64,000 bases of DNA from Thermaurantimonas sp046295455 (GTDB taxonomy: Bacteria; Bacteroidota; Bacteroidia; Flavobacteriales; Schleiferiaceae): assembly GCA_046295455.1 (NCBI GenBank), contig JBKBNI010000011.1:7398-71397 (forward strand), written 5' to 3'. Positions 16,868-25,899 of the stretch are shown here, piece by piece; the stretch's first letter is position 1, and each line of letters opens with the position of its first letter. Both the position numbers and the translations under genes were made by a program. The notes beneath the pieces were generated by a model that was not told the origin of the DNA, searched no databases, and saw nothing but the letters and a program-made list of their open reading frames with translations.

Positions 16868-18145
16868 TCAATGGAACTGCTCTGACTCAGTACTGCCAGC
16901 CAATGCAAGTGTAGATGCTGAACCAGCAGTGATTACATTTTGTATAGCATCAAAATAGCCTGTGCCCACAAAGGCCTGGTGCTTAACAGCCCGGTATCCG
17001 AGAGATTCGTTGGCAAACTCGCGCTGCTGGAGTCGGCTGTATGCAAGCATACCCTCCTCGCGGTACGCGTATGCCAGCTCAAACATGCTGTTGTTTAAGG
17101 CATGCCATCCGGCCAAGGTGATAAATTGGAATTTATATCCCATAGAGGCTAATTCTTCCCGGAAATTGAGCATTTGTTTTTCGCTGAGTTTGGCAGCCCA
17201 GTTAAAGGAAGGTGAACAATTGTATGCCAACATTTTACCCGGAAATTTGCTGTGGATACCCTCTGCAAACTGACGTGCTTCTTCGAGCGAGGGCTTAGAG
17301 GTTTCGCACCAGATCAGATCGGCGTAGGGCGCGTAGGCAATACCTCTTGCGATAGCTTGCTCAATGCCGTTGCGCACATAGTAAAATCCTTCGGTACTGC
17401 GCTTGCCAGTCAGGAAAGGCTGATCTCTGGGATCTACATCGCTGGTTAGCAAGTTGGCAGCATCGGCATCCGTACGCGCGATAATAATAGTCGGTACATC
17501 GAGTACATCGGCTGCCAGACGGGCAGCAATCAGTTTATTAATAGCCTCTTGTGTCGGTACAAGTACTTTACCTCCCAAATGGCCACACTTCTTTGCTGAA
17601 GAGAGCTGGTCTTCAAAGTGAACGCCGGAAGCACCTGCCGCAATCATGGATTTCATCAGTTCATAAGCATTTAGATTGCCCCCAAATCCGGCTTCGGCAT
17701 CGGCCACAATCGGTGCCATCCAATCGATAGAGGTATCGCCATTCATCCAATGAATTTGATCTGTGCGCAGAAGAGCATTGTTGATTCGTCGAACCAGCTC
17801 CGGTACAGAATTGACCGGATAAAGAGATTGATCCGGATAAACCTCACCGGCTGTATTATTATCGCCGGCTACTTGCCATCCCGAGCAGTAGATTGCCCGA
17901 AGACCGGCTTGCACTTCCTGAATAGCCTGATTGCCAGTGAGAGCTCCCAGGGCAGATACGACAGGAAGGGTATTCAGATCATTCCAGAGACGCTCAGCCC
18001 CGCGCGTGGCAAGAGTGTACTCAATTTTTACAGAGCCGCGAAGATTGACTACATCTTCTGCACTGTAGGGACGGGTGATTCCCGTCCAGCGCTCGTTGGT
18101 AGCCCAGTCACGTTTCAGGGCTTCTACAGATTGATGCTTATTCAT
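16868..18145 (-). CDS. aceA: Isocitrate lyase
   Basis: Isocitrate lyase splits isocitrate to glyoxylate and succinate, the first step of the glyoxylate shunt, which allows growth on acetate or fatty acids. The catalytic motif KKCGH lies near residues 186-190, followed by LGGKVLVP; other family landmarks are IVADAEAGFGG and ARTDADAANLL. The length of 425 residues matches the bacterial type. It follows aceB by 50 bases on the same strand, so the two make an aceB-aceA operon. Confidence 0.97.
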   Translation of the reverse strand: MNKHQSVEALKRDWATNERWTGITRPYSAEDVVNLRGSVKIEYTLATRGAERLWNDLNTLPVVSALGALTGNQAIQEVQAGLRAIYCSGWQVAGDNNTAGEVYPDQSLYPVNSVPELVRRINNALLRTDQIHWMNGDTSIDWMAPIVADAEAGFGGNLNAYELMKSMIAAGASGVHFEDQLSSAKKCGHLGGKVLVPTQEAINKLIAARLAADVLDVPTIIIARTDADAANLLTSDVDPRDQPFLTGKRSTEGFYYVRNGIEQAIARGIAYAPYADLIWCETSKPSLEEARQFAEGIHSKFPGKMLAYNCSPSFNWAAKLSEKQMLNFREELASMGYKFQFITLAGWHALNNSMFELAYAYREEGMLAYSRLQQREFANESLGYRAVKHQAFVGTGYFDAIQNVITAGSASTLALAGSTESEQFH

Positions 18146-18195
18146 AGGAAAGGGGGATTTAATTTGTGTTACTGATATATTGAATTACTAATTTT

Positions 18196-19788
18196 TTAGG
18201 GCAAAAACTCATATGCAGGCAGGGTCAGAAAGTCTGTAAATTCCTCATCGAGCACGAGCTGATCGAGAATGCACTCCGCAGCACGGAAGCGACCTCCCTT
18301 ATAGCGGGCTTCACCAAGCATGTTTTGGATATTTGAAAGTTCCTCTTTTTTGAACTTTTGATACAAATATTCGGTGAATTGGATTCCATCGGTTGTTTTC
18401 ACCCGAAAGTGAAGCCACTGCCATAGCTGAGCCCGCGAAATTTCAGCAGTTGCAGCATCTTCCATCAGATTGTAGAGAGCTGCCGCACCTACACCGTTCA
18501 GCCAGCTTTCGATGTACAAAAGAGCGACATTGATATTGTGCCGAATGCCTTTTTCAGTGACTTCGAGTTTTGGAGGTGTGAGCAGGTCTGCAGCAGTAAA
18601 GTCGGTTTCTTGTTTTTGCTTCGATATTTGATTTGCATCCGGCATGTGTTGATCAAAGATCTCCTTAGCAAGGGCGACAAGTCCGGGATGAGCAACCCAT
18701 GTGCCATCATGGCCATTGAGTACTTCACGCAGTTTGTCTTTGCGCACTTTCTCAAATGCCGCCAGATTCTCGGCTTCATTGTTCTTGACGGGAATAAAAG
18801 CAGACATACCTCCCATAGCATGCACACCGCGACGATGACATACCTGAACAATGTAACGCGAGTAAGCGTCCATAAAGGGGGTTTCCATCGTTACAAGGGC
18901 TCGGTCAGGAAGAATATACTCCGGGTGATTTCTAAGCTTTTTAATATATGAAAAGATGTAATCCCAGCGTCCGCAATTAAGACCGGCGGAATGCTCACGA
19001 AGTTCGTAGATGATTTCATCCGCTTCGAATGTAGCCATGATTGTCTCAATGAGCACTGTAGCTTTAATGGTTCCCCGAGGTATGCCGAGATAGTCTTGTG
19101 AAAAATTAAACACATCGTTCCACCAGCGGGCTTCGAGATGGCTTTCAAGCTTAGGCAAGTAAAAAAACGGGCCAGAACCATTTTCCAAAGTCTTACGGGC
19201 ATTGTGAAAGAAATACAAACCGAAATCGACCAAAGATCCGGAAGCCCAATTGTTGCTGAATTTCAAATGCTTTTCGGGAAGGTGCAGACCTCTCGGACGC
19301 ACAAACAACACGGCGGTCTTTTCTTGTAATTCATATTTTTTTCCGTTCGGAAGGGCAAAATCAATTTGTCTCCGAACAGCGTCGTACAAATTCACCTGTC
19401 CCTCATATATGTTTTGCCAGGTTGGAGAGGTAGCATCCTCAAAATCAGCCATGAATACATTTGCACCGCTATTGAGGGCATTGATGATCATCTTGCGGTC
19501 TACAGGACCTGTAATCTCTACCCGACGATCGGCTATCACCTCAGGTACTGGAGCTGCCTTCCATGTGTCTAATCGGATATGTCTGGTCTGTGGCAAAAAA
19601 TCAGGAAAGGCGCCTTTGTCAATCTCTTTTTGTCTCTTGCGACGCATATTGAGCAAGGCTACTCTTCGGTCATTAAACTCCTGATGCAAAGAATCAAGAA
19701 ATTCAAGAGCCTCCTGGCTAAAAATATGCTCTGCATCCCGATGTATCGGTGCAGTTACGGTAAGTTGGGAGTTCTTATTTGTGAACAT
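18196..19788 (-). CDS. aceB: Malate synthase A
   Basis: Malate synthase condenses glyoxylate with acetyl-CoA to malate, completing the glyoxylate shunt. The family signature LREHSAGLNCGRWDYIFS is near residues 258-275, with MADFEDATSPTW earlier and the C-terminal VGAAALYNLMEDAATAEISR segment. The 530 residues fit the A isoform. It is the first gene of the aceBA pair and is divergent from the regulator gene, with 140 bases between. Confidence 0.97.
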   Translation of the reverse strand: MFTNKNSQLTVTAPIHRDAEHIFSQEALEFLDSLHQEFNDRRVALLNMRRKRQKEIDKGAFPDFLPQTRHIRLDTWKAAPVPEVIADRRVEITGPVDRKMIINALNSGANVFMADFEDATSPTWQNIYEGQVNLYDAVRRQIDFALPNGKKYELQEKTAVLFVRPRGLHLPEKHLKFSNNWASGSLVDFGLYFFHNARKTLENGSGPFFYLPKLESHLEARWWNDVFNFSQDYLGIPRGTIKATVLIETIMATFEADEIIYELREHSAGLNCGRWDYIFSYIKKLRNHPEYILPDRALVTMETPFMDAYSRYIVQVCHRRGVHAMGGMSAFIPVKNNEAENLAAFEKVRKDKLREVLNGHDGTWVAHPGLVALAKEIFDQHMPDANQISKQKQETDFTAADLLTPPKLEVTEKGIRHNINVALLYIESWLNGVGAAALYNLMEDAATAEISRAQLWQWLHFRVKTTDGIQFTEYLYQKFKKEELSNIQNMLGEARYKGGRFRAAECILDQLVLDEEFTDFLTLPAYEFLP

Positions 19789-19814
19789 GTGTTACTGGGG
19801 TTAAATAGTCGAGA

Positions 19815-19846
19815 CAAATATAAAACGAATTTTTATATACAGCGAA
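19815..19846 (-). promoter_or_regulatory. Promoter of aceB-aceA
   Basis: On the minus strand TATATTTG (19822-19815) is a full -7 match, and TTCG (19846-19843), 20 bases upstream, can serve as a -33 element with one mismatch. The -33 part lies within the palindrome at 19841-19854. Confidence 0.55.
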
Positions 19847-19854
19847 TTTTCGCT
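19841..19854. promoter_or_regulatory. Palindrome over the aceB -33 region, candidate operator
   Basis: AGCGAA-TT-TTCGCT is a perfect 6-bp inverted repeat. Related half-sites (CGAATTTT near 19826 and AATTTTCG near 19862) flank it. Its place between divergent aceB and a RamB-like gene suggests that the regulator binds here. Confidence 0.5.
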
Positions 19855-19916
19855 ATTAAAAAATTTTCGATTTTTTTGTTTTTTTCATAAAGTAGGTCGA
19901 TATCACTGTAAAATCG

Positions 19917-19924
19917 TACTTTTG
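19917..19924 (+). promoter_or_regulatory. -7 element directly before the regulator start codon
   Basis: TACTTTTG matches TAnnTTTG and ends only four bases before ATG 19929. Transcription would begin at or very near the A of the start codon, so the mRNA may be leaderless. Confidence 0.45.
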
Positions 19925-19928
19925 TTCG

Positions 19929-21422
19929 ATGTACAAGCTTACAGAAGATAAAATTCGACTGATTTTTGGGTTAAAAGTGCGCCAGCTCCGCACTGAGAAA
20001 AATCTTTCACTCCAGGAGATTGCAGACGCCAGCGGTCTGTCCGTATCTTATATTAATGAAATTGAAAAAGGAAAAAAATACCCCAAAACCGACAAAATCG
20101 CAGACTTAGCCGAAGCTCTGGGTACTACCTACGACAATCTTGTAAGCACACGTCTGCCCCGCTCCTTAGCACCCCTCGTAGATATTTTTAACTCCGGTAT
20201 CCTCGATGAACTCCCTTTCGAACACTTTGGAATCGACTACCAGAAATTTGTGGAAATCATCACCCAGTCGCCAGCTAAAATCAGCGCCTTTATATCCACC
20301 TACATCGATATTGCACGCAATTATGACCTCAATAAAGAAAAATTTCTCTCGGCCGCCCTCCGATCTTATCAGGAGCTTCACGACAATTACTTCCCCCATT
20401 TGGAAAAAGAAACCGAACTATGTGCCCGAAAATTTCACATTCCACTCGACAAAGCAGCAAACTGGGAACTGCTCAAAGAATTGCTCACCAAAGAGTATGG
20501 CACCTCCGTCACCGAATTAAATTTTAACAATGAGTCCCATCTTCTAAAGCAAATGCGCGCCCTCTATCACCCGCAGCGAAATGAACTCTCCATACATCCC
20601 GGTCTGCACCCCTATCAGAAGGCCTTTATCTTGGCTAAAGAAATCGGATACAACTGGCTGAAGCTCCCCCTCCAAGAGCGCGTGTATTACTACAAAGACT
20701 GGAATTCGACCAAAACTTTTGACCAGGCACTGATTAATTTTCAAGCCTCCTATTTCGCAGGAGCTCTGTTGCTTCCCCTGCAGGCTTTTTGCAGCGATGT
20801 GTCTTATATGCTTGAGTCTATGGAATTTCCGGGCGAATTTCTGGAATCCATGCTGCGCAAGTGGAATACCTCACCCGAAACGCTGATGTACAGATTGACC
20901 AACATTCTGCCGGGTCGTTTTGGGCTGAACAAAATGTTCTTTTTACGTTTTAACCAGGAAGGACACCGACAGAGCTTTCACCTCTCCAAGGAACTACACC
21001 TGGGCAATAAGCATCAGCCTCACGGCAATGCAAATGGCGAGCACTACTGTCGCCGATGGATGAGCATCAAGATCTTCAGCCAGCTATCAAAGGAAAACAA
21101 ACAAGCGCTCGGAGTGCAGAAATCCAGTTACATTGATTCCGGACAGGAATATTTAGTCATCACCTGGGCACGCGAAACCCTCTCGGAGCCCTTTAGCCGC
21201 ACCTCGGTAAACATCGGATTGGAAATCAACAATGAAACCCGAAAAAAAATCCGTTGGATAGATGACCCATCCATACCAAACCACGACGTAAATGTGACTT
21301 GCGAACGATGTAAATTGGAGAATTGTGCCGAAAGAGCCGCCGAACCTAAAATTTACAGAAAAATTGTAGAAATACAATCGATCAAACAACTGTTACAAAC
21401 AGAAGGTCTGCTCAAGGAATGA
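19929..21422 (+). CDS. XRE-family regulator of the RamB/ScfR type
   Basis: The N-terminus is a helix-turn-helix of the XRE type (residues about 8-68; LQEIADASGLSVSYINEIEKG). The long middle part resembles the IrrE/M78-like region of short-chain fatty acyl-CoA responsive regulators, here with no clear HExxH zinc motif. The C-terminus has the cysteine cluster CERCKLENC near residues 457-465, as in the RamB group. RamB is known in actinobacteria as a regulator of aceA/aceB, and here the gene is divergent from aceBA. Regulation of the glyoxylate shunt, probably by an acyl-CoA, is therefore a well supported inference. The hydrolase start overlaps its stop. Confidence 0.87.
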   Translation: MYKLTEDKIRLIFGLKVRQLRTEKNLSLQEIADASGLSVSYINEIEKGKKYPKTDKIADLAEALGTTYDNLVSTRLPRSLAPLVDIFNSGILDELPFEHFGIDYQKFVEIITQSPAKISAFISTYIDIARNYDLNKEKFLSAALRSYQELHDNYFPHLEKETELCARKFHIPLDKAANWELLKELLTKEYGTSVTELNFNNESHLLKQMRALYHPQRNELSIHPGLHPYQKAFILAKEIGYNWLKLPLQERVYYYKDWNSTKTFDQALINFQASYFAGALLLPLQAFCSDVSYMLESMEFPGEFLESMLRKWNTSPETLMYRLTNILPGRFGLNKMFFLRFNQEGHRQSFHLSKELHLGNKHQPHGNANGEHYCRRWMSIKIFSQLSKENKQALGVQKSSYIDSGQEYLVITWARETLSEPFSRTSVNIGLEINNETRKKIRWIDDPSIPNHDVNVTCERCKLENCAERAAEPKIYRKIVEIQSIKQLLQTEGLLKE

Positions 21423-22375
21423 AACATAACCATTCTCTCAAACCCGCCCCAAGCTTCAAAGTCCCGGCATGGATTCCGTGGTCCATAAGGCTACTTGAAC
21501 ATATTGCCCCGAGATTGGCTCTCAATCTTGCTTTACAATTATTTTTCAGACCCATTTCTTTCAAAACGCCCCCCGAAGAGCGAAAGTGGCAAAAGAAAGC
21601 TTCAACCAAAACACTTCTCGCCGGTGGCATGCGATTTACCCTCTACCGATGGAGAAAAAAAGGACCAAAAGTGCTGCTCGTGCATGGCTGGAGTGGCCGT
21701 GGCACCCAGTTTTATAAATTAATAAAAAAACTCCTTCAAAATGGGTATCAACCCCATGCCATCGATGCTCCCGGACATGGGAGATATCCGGCAAAAAAAA
21801 CCGACTTGCTCAAATTTGTGCAAGCTATTGAAACAGTAAACAAAGAAAGTGGCCCTTTCTACGCTATGATCGGGCATTCTTTAGGTGGTGTTGCCATCGT
21901 CAATGCGGCCATCAGAGGTCTTCCCGTTCAAAAGCTGGTAGTCATTGGCTCACCTGCCCTTATCAGCAATACGGTAAGGGACTTCTGTCGCCGAATCGGT
22001 GCCTCGCAAAAAACCGAAGAATCTCTTAGCATGAAACTAAAAGAAATCTACGGGGAGAACATTCAAGACTATTCTCTGGCTAGTATCGTCTCCAGACTGA
22101 GTATTCCCGGGCTGATCATTCACGATACGGATGACAACGACGTAAGCTATTCCGAAGCATTGATGACCCATCAAAACTGGCCCGGCAGCCGCCTATACAC
22201 TACCTCCGGGCTTGGACACCGAAGGGTATTGAAAGACAAAGAAGTAAGCAAGAAAATCATCCGGTTTCTCGACAAGGATATATCCCTGCGATCCCTCACC
22301 AAGGAGCAAATCCAGCAACTTTTTATCAAAAAAAACAATACCTCAGAAAACGATACGAGCTCACAAAATCCCTAA
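21419..22375 (+). CDS. Alpha/beta hydrolase
   Basis: The fold signs are VLLVHGWSGRG near residues 84-93 (oxyanion region), the nucleophile elbow GHSLGG near residues 151-156 with its serine, an aspartate candidate in IIHDTDDNDVSY and a histidine candidate in GLGHRR. No signal peptide is visible, though the N-terminus has a moderately hydrophobic stretch. The start overlaps the regulator stop by four bases (ATGA), so the two are translated together. A link to acyl or ester metabolism is inferred from that neighbour only. Confidence 0.85.
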   Translation: MKHNHSLKPAPSFKVPAWIPWSIRLLEHIAPRLALNLALQLFFRPISFKTPPEERKWQKKASTKTLLAGGMRFTLYRWRKKGPKVLLVHGWSGRGTQFYKLIKKLLQNGYQPHAIDAPGHGRYPAKKTDLLKFVQAIETVNKESGPFYAMIGHSLGGVAIVNAAIRGLPVQKLVVIGSPALISNTVRDFCRRIGASQKTEESLSMKLKEIYGENIQDYSLASIVSRLSIPGLIIHDTDDNDVSYSEALMTHQNWPGSRLYTTSGLGHRRVLKDKEVSKKIIRFLDKDISLRSLTKEQIQQLFIKKNNTSENDTSSQNP

Positions 22376-22394
22376 TCGATAACTTCACTAAGAC

Positions 22395-23378
22395 GTGATC
22401 ATCACAAAAACACCCTTTCGAATAAGCTTTGTAGGTGGAGGCACAGACTTAAGAGCTTTCTTCAGTCGGAGAAAGGGCGCCGTGCTCAGCACCACCATTA
22501 ATAAATACATGTACATCAGCAGCCATGACTATTTCGAGCCGGATAAGATCCGAACAAAATATTCCGTGACCGAAACCGTGAACCGTGTACAAGAGCTGAA
22601 GCACCCGATACTGAAAACAGCCCTGTCTCAACTGGATATTCAAGGGGGAGTAGAAATCAGCAGCATTGCAGATGTGCCTTCAGGCACGGGGATGGGATCC
22701 TCCTCATCATTTACGGTAGGGCTGCTACACAATCTGCTGGTGCGAAAGCAGCAGATTGTAACCAAAGAAAAATTGGCATCAGGGGCCTGCGAAATTGAAA
22801 TAGATATACTCGGCGAACCCATCGGAAAACAAGACCAATATGCAGCTGCATATGGTGGTATCAACCTCATCGAATTTCTGCCGGATGAAACAGTCAGAGT
22901 AACTCCTTTGTACTTAAAACCCGAAAACAAAAAATCACTCGAAGAACACCTGGCACTCTTCTACATCGGAAGCCAACGAAGTGCAAGCGCAATTCTGCAT
23001 GAGCAACACAAAAACACCTTGAGCCATACAGATAAGTTTAATGCGCTCTGCCGTATGGCCGATATGGCCGAGGAGCTCTATTACAGGCTGATTGAGGGTG
23101 AACTGCAAGCCCTCGGACATCTGCTGCATCAAAACTGGCAGCTCAAGCGACAGCTGGCGGGGGGTATTACCAATCAGGCAATAGATCAGATTTATCAGAC
23201 GGCTCTCAAGGCCGGAGCTGTAGGAGGAAAACTGTTGGGTGCCGGGGGCGGAGGTTTCATGCTCTTTTTTGTATCTCCGGATCAAAAGCAAAAACTTCTC
23301 AAGGCGCTACGTCATCTCCGATTCTTTCCGTTCCAATTTGAAAATGAGGGCTCTAAGCTGATTTATTACGGCGAATAG
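22395..23378 (+). CDS. GHMP-family sugar kinase (heptose-7-phosphate kinase-like)
   Basis: The protein has the three GHMP kinase blocks: RISFVGGGTDLRAF at residues 10-21, the ATP-binding PSGTGMGSSSSF near 95-106, and KLLGAGGGGFMLFF near the C-terminus. The pattern and length (327 aa) match the HddA-like group, which phosphorylates D-glycero-D-manno-heptose 7-phosphate for surface polysaccharides. Other heptose genes are absent here, so substrate identity is uncertain. The start is GTG 22395. It follows the hydrolase gene by 19 bases. Confidence 0.85.
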   Translation: MIITKTPFRISFVGGGTDLRAFFSRRKGAVLSTTINKYMYISSHDYFEPDKIRTKYSVTETVNRVQELKHPILKTALSQLDIQGGVEISSIADVPSGTGMGSSSSFTVGLLHNLLVRKQQIVTKEKLASGACEIEIDILGEPIGKQDQYAAAYGGINLIEFLPDETVRVTPLYLKPENKKSLEEHLALFYIGSQRSASAILHEQHKNTLSHTDKFNALCRMADMAEELYYRLIEGELQALGHLLHQNWQLKRQLAGGITNQAIDQIYQTALKAGAVGGKLLGAGGGGFMLFFVSPDQKQKLLKALRHLRFFPFQFENEGSKLIYYGE

Positions 23379-23560
23379 CGCCTTGGATATGACTCTTTGA
23401 ATGTCGGAGTGCGATTATTGAGCCCGCTAAATGCACAACTCCCCGCAGAACCAGTCTGGCAGAACGTATACAAAGTCACCCACACGAGCATCTTTTTGAA
23501 TGGTATTTTCACTTTTGGAGGAATGTGATGTCCATGACCTTCTGATAGATGTTGTGATTA

Positions 23561-25072
23561 TTAGATAGAAGCTTTCTGTATCGTTTCGGACAATACGTCC
23601 TCTACACAAAAATCTTTGATCACCTGAGCATAAAACCGGATTGCTTCACAAAAGTCAGCGATCGACACCCTCTCATTGATGCCGTGAATTCTCGGCAAAT
23701 CATCAGGCCTGAGCAGAATGGGGCTGAATCTGTACACATGCGAACAAATTGACGTAAAGTGTCTTGCATCGGTGGCGCCAAGCACAAGGTAGGGTGAGAT
23801 GATCGCCTGCGGAAAGGTGGTTTTGATCACCGAAGCCAGAGCTCTGAACACATCATCGTCATGAGGGGATACTCTGCTTCCGGGAGTATAAGGCGCATCG
23901 TCGAGTGCGCGCACTGTAACATTGGTATCCGATATGATCTGTTTTGCCCTGGATATCAGCATACTGTCAGTATGGCCCGGCAGCAGGCGATAGTTGTAGA
24001 CAGCACGCGAAATATTCGGGATCACATTATCTTTTACACCTCCTGCCACGATGGTAGGTACCTGCGTGGTGCGCAGCATGGCCATACCTTGAGCCGATGT
24101 AGAGAATGTTTTAAAGATCAAAGGCTTAAAAAGCCATGTGTTGGCAAATGCCATCTTGGCAGGAAACCGCATATGCGGGCCCATACAATCAATAAAGCCT
24201 CTGACAGGCTCACTGATTTCGAAGCTCATCTGGTTGTTATTAAGGCGGTGCATAGCCTTCACAAGGGTAGTGAGGGTATTGTCCCGTTCAGGCATAGAAG
24301 AGTGCCCTCCTTTACCTTTTACAATCAATTCAAGACTCAGATATCCCTTCTCAGCGGTGCCGATCAGCGCTGTAAGCCGGTCCACACCGGGTACAATGCC
24401 CTGACCGAGGGTACCCCCTTCGTCGAGGATTAGAGCCGGACGTATGTTTCGTTTGTTCAAAAATTTTACAACTTCCACTGCTCCATCGTCTCCCCCGATT
24501 TCTTCATCGTGGCCTAGCGAAACGATCATGGTCCGCTTCGGCTTAAAGCCATAAGCCAAAAGGTTTTCCATGGCCTCAAGTATGGCAATACAAGGCGTCT
24601 TATTGTCAATCGCACCGCGTCCGTATATGTATCCATCTTTAATCATCCCTGAAAAAGGAAGTGCATCCCAGCGATCGAGTGAGGCAGATTCAACCGGCAC
24701 CACGTCGTAATGCCCCATCAGAAGTATAGGATCCAGATCAGCCTGAGTCCCCTGCCAGAAAATGACCAAGGTATAATCATTTACTGTATCTACCTGAAGA
24801 TTGGCAAAAACCTGTGGAAAACTTTCGCCCAAAAATTTCAGAAATCCGTCGAAAGCTTCCAGGTCCATCATGGCGCGTCTGTGGCTTATGGTCGGAAAGG
24901 ACAAGGCTTTTGACAACTTAGTTACAGCCAGGCTATCGCTTATTTGCCACTCTATGCGCTCGCTGAGAGGTTTAACATTGTCCAATGGAGATACAAAACG
25001 GAGTGTACGCCACAGTACGGCGATGGACAGCAATAAGATGAAGGTGAATAATGCGAGTAAAACTTTTTTCAT
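23561..25072 (-). CDS. M20-family metallopeptidase (PM20D1/carboxypeptidase-like)
   Basis: M20 enzymes are two-zinc peptidases or amidohydrolases. The metal ligands are visible: LMGHYDVVPV near residues 117-126, GRGAIDNK near 150-157 and the catalytic glutamates in GHDEEIGG near 185-192; GATDARHF lies near the C-terminus. An N-terminal hydrophobic segment (residues 4-22) would anchor or export the protein. At 503 residues it is like the large PM20D1/CPS1 subgroup, not the small dipeptidases. The upstream ElyC-like gene ends four bases before its start, so they are in one operon. Confidence 0.9.
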   Translation of the reverse strand: MKKVLLALFTFILLLSIAVLWRTLRFVSPLDNVKPLSERIEWQISDSLAVTKLSKALSFPTISHRRAMMDLEAFDGFLKFLGESFPQVFANLQVDTVNDYTLVIFWQGTQADLDPILLMGHYDVVPVESASLDRWDALPFSGMIKDGYIYGRGAIDNKTPCIAILEAMENLLAYGFKPKRTMIVSLGHDEEIGGDDGAVEVVKFLNKRNIRPALILDEGGTLGQGIVPGVDRLTALIGTAEKGYLSLELIVKGKGGHSSMPERDNTLTTLVKAMHRLNNNQMSFEISEPVRGFIDCMGPHMRFPAKMAFANTWLFKPLIFKTFSTSAQGMAMLRTTQVPTIVAGGVKDNVIPNISRAVYNYRLLPGHTDSMLISRAKQIISDTNVTVRALDDAPYTPGSRVSPHDDDVFRALASVIKTTFPQAIISPYLVLGATDARHFTSICSHVYRFSPILLRPDDLPRIHGINERVSIADFCEAIRFYAQVIKDFCVEDVLSETIQKASI

Positions 25073-25076
25073 CGAG

Positions 25077-25817
25077 TTAAAGGGAATAGACTAATCCAAG
25101 AAATTCATGCAGTGCCGTTTCTGAAATTTTGAGATTTTCCGCTGATGGCAGGAAGTCAGATATCCAGAATTTACCCGATTTAATTCTAAAATCTGTAGGA
25201 GCTGGTATGACGCGTATGCCAAGTTTTTTAAAATTCCTTACTGCACGAGGCATGTGTGAAGCGCTGGTGACCAGAATGACCGGCTTTTGAGTGCCGAATT
25301 GTAATTTAAACATCTCAGCCTCCTGACGAGTGTCGCGGGATTCATACTGAATATTTATACGCTCTTTAGGAAAGTACTTTTTGAGAATTACGGCTGCATA
25401 ATCTGCTACATCGCATATACCCCGCCAACTCGTGCCACTGAGTACAATACTAGTCTTTGGATATAATTGTCCGATTCGAATGGCTTCAGCCACCCTTCTT
25501 AGCGATGCTTCGCTAAGCCGTTCATAGTCCGAATGTCCATTGGTATTACAACCTCCTCCAAGCACCAAAATGTAGGCATCCTGGTCGCTTTCTGCTAAAG
25601 ATTCAAATGTTTCGTACTGATTTTCTAATGGTTTCATCAGAAGCCACGCCCCTGGACGAGTACTTACAATCCAAAAAAATACAACCAATACAAGCATAGC
25701 TTTTCTGTAAAATTGGCGACCCCACAGAGATAGCACTGAAAATACCAACATCAGTATTCCCAACAGTGGAGTAAGCATCAGAAATGCTTTGATGAATTTT
25801 TTCAAAAACATATTCAT
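25077..25817 (-). CDS. ElyC/YdcF-like DUF218 membrane protein
   Basis: Two hydrophobic helices (residues about 11-31 and 38-52) are followed by a DUF218 domain (about 80-225) with ILVLGGGCN, LYPKTSIVLSG and VTSASHMPRAV. ElyC of E. coli, a member of this family, affects peptidoglycan and envelope polymer synthesis at low temperature. The biochemical role of the family is not settled. It is the first gene of the pair with the M20 peptidase. Confidence 0.83.
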   Translation of the reverse strand: MNMFLKKFIKAFLMLTPLLGILMLVFSVLSLWGRQFYRKAMLVLVVFFWIVSTRPGAWLLMKPLENQYETFESLAESDQDAYILVLGGGCNTNGHSDYERLSEASLRRVAEAIRIGQLYPKTSIVLSGTSWRGICDVADYAAVILKKYFPKERINIQYESRDTRQEAEMFKLQFGTQKPVILVTSASHMPRAVRNFKKLGIRVIPAPTDFRIKSGKFWISDFLPSAENLKISETALHEFLGLVYSL

Positions 25818-25899
25818 TTGGGTATTTCAGACCACAAACGTAGATATTTTTATTTTTGAAAAAAACACTTCTTCCTAACGATTCAATATTTGTATTAAA

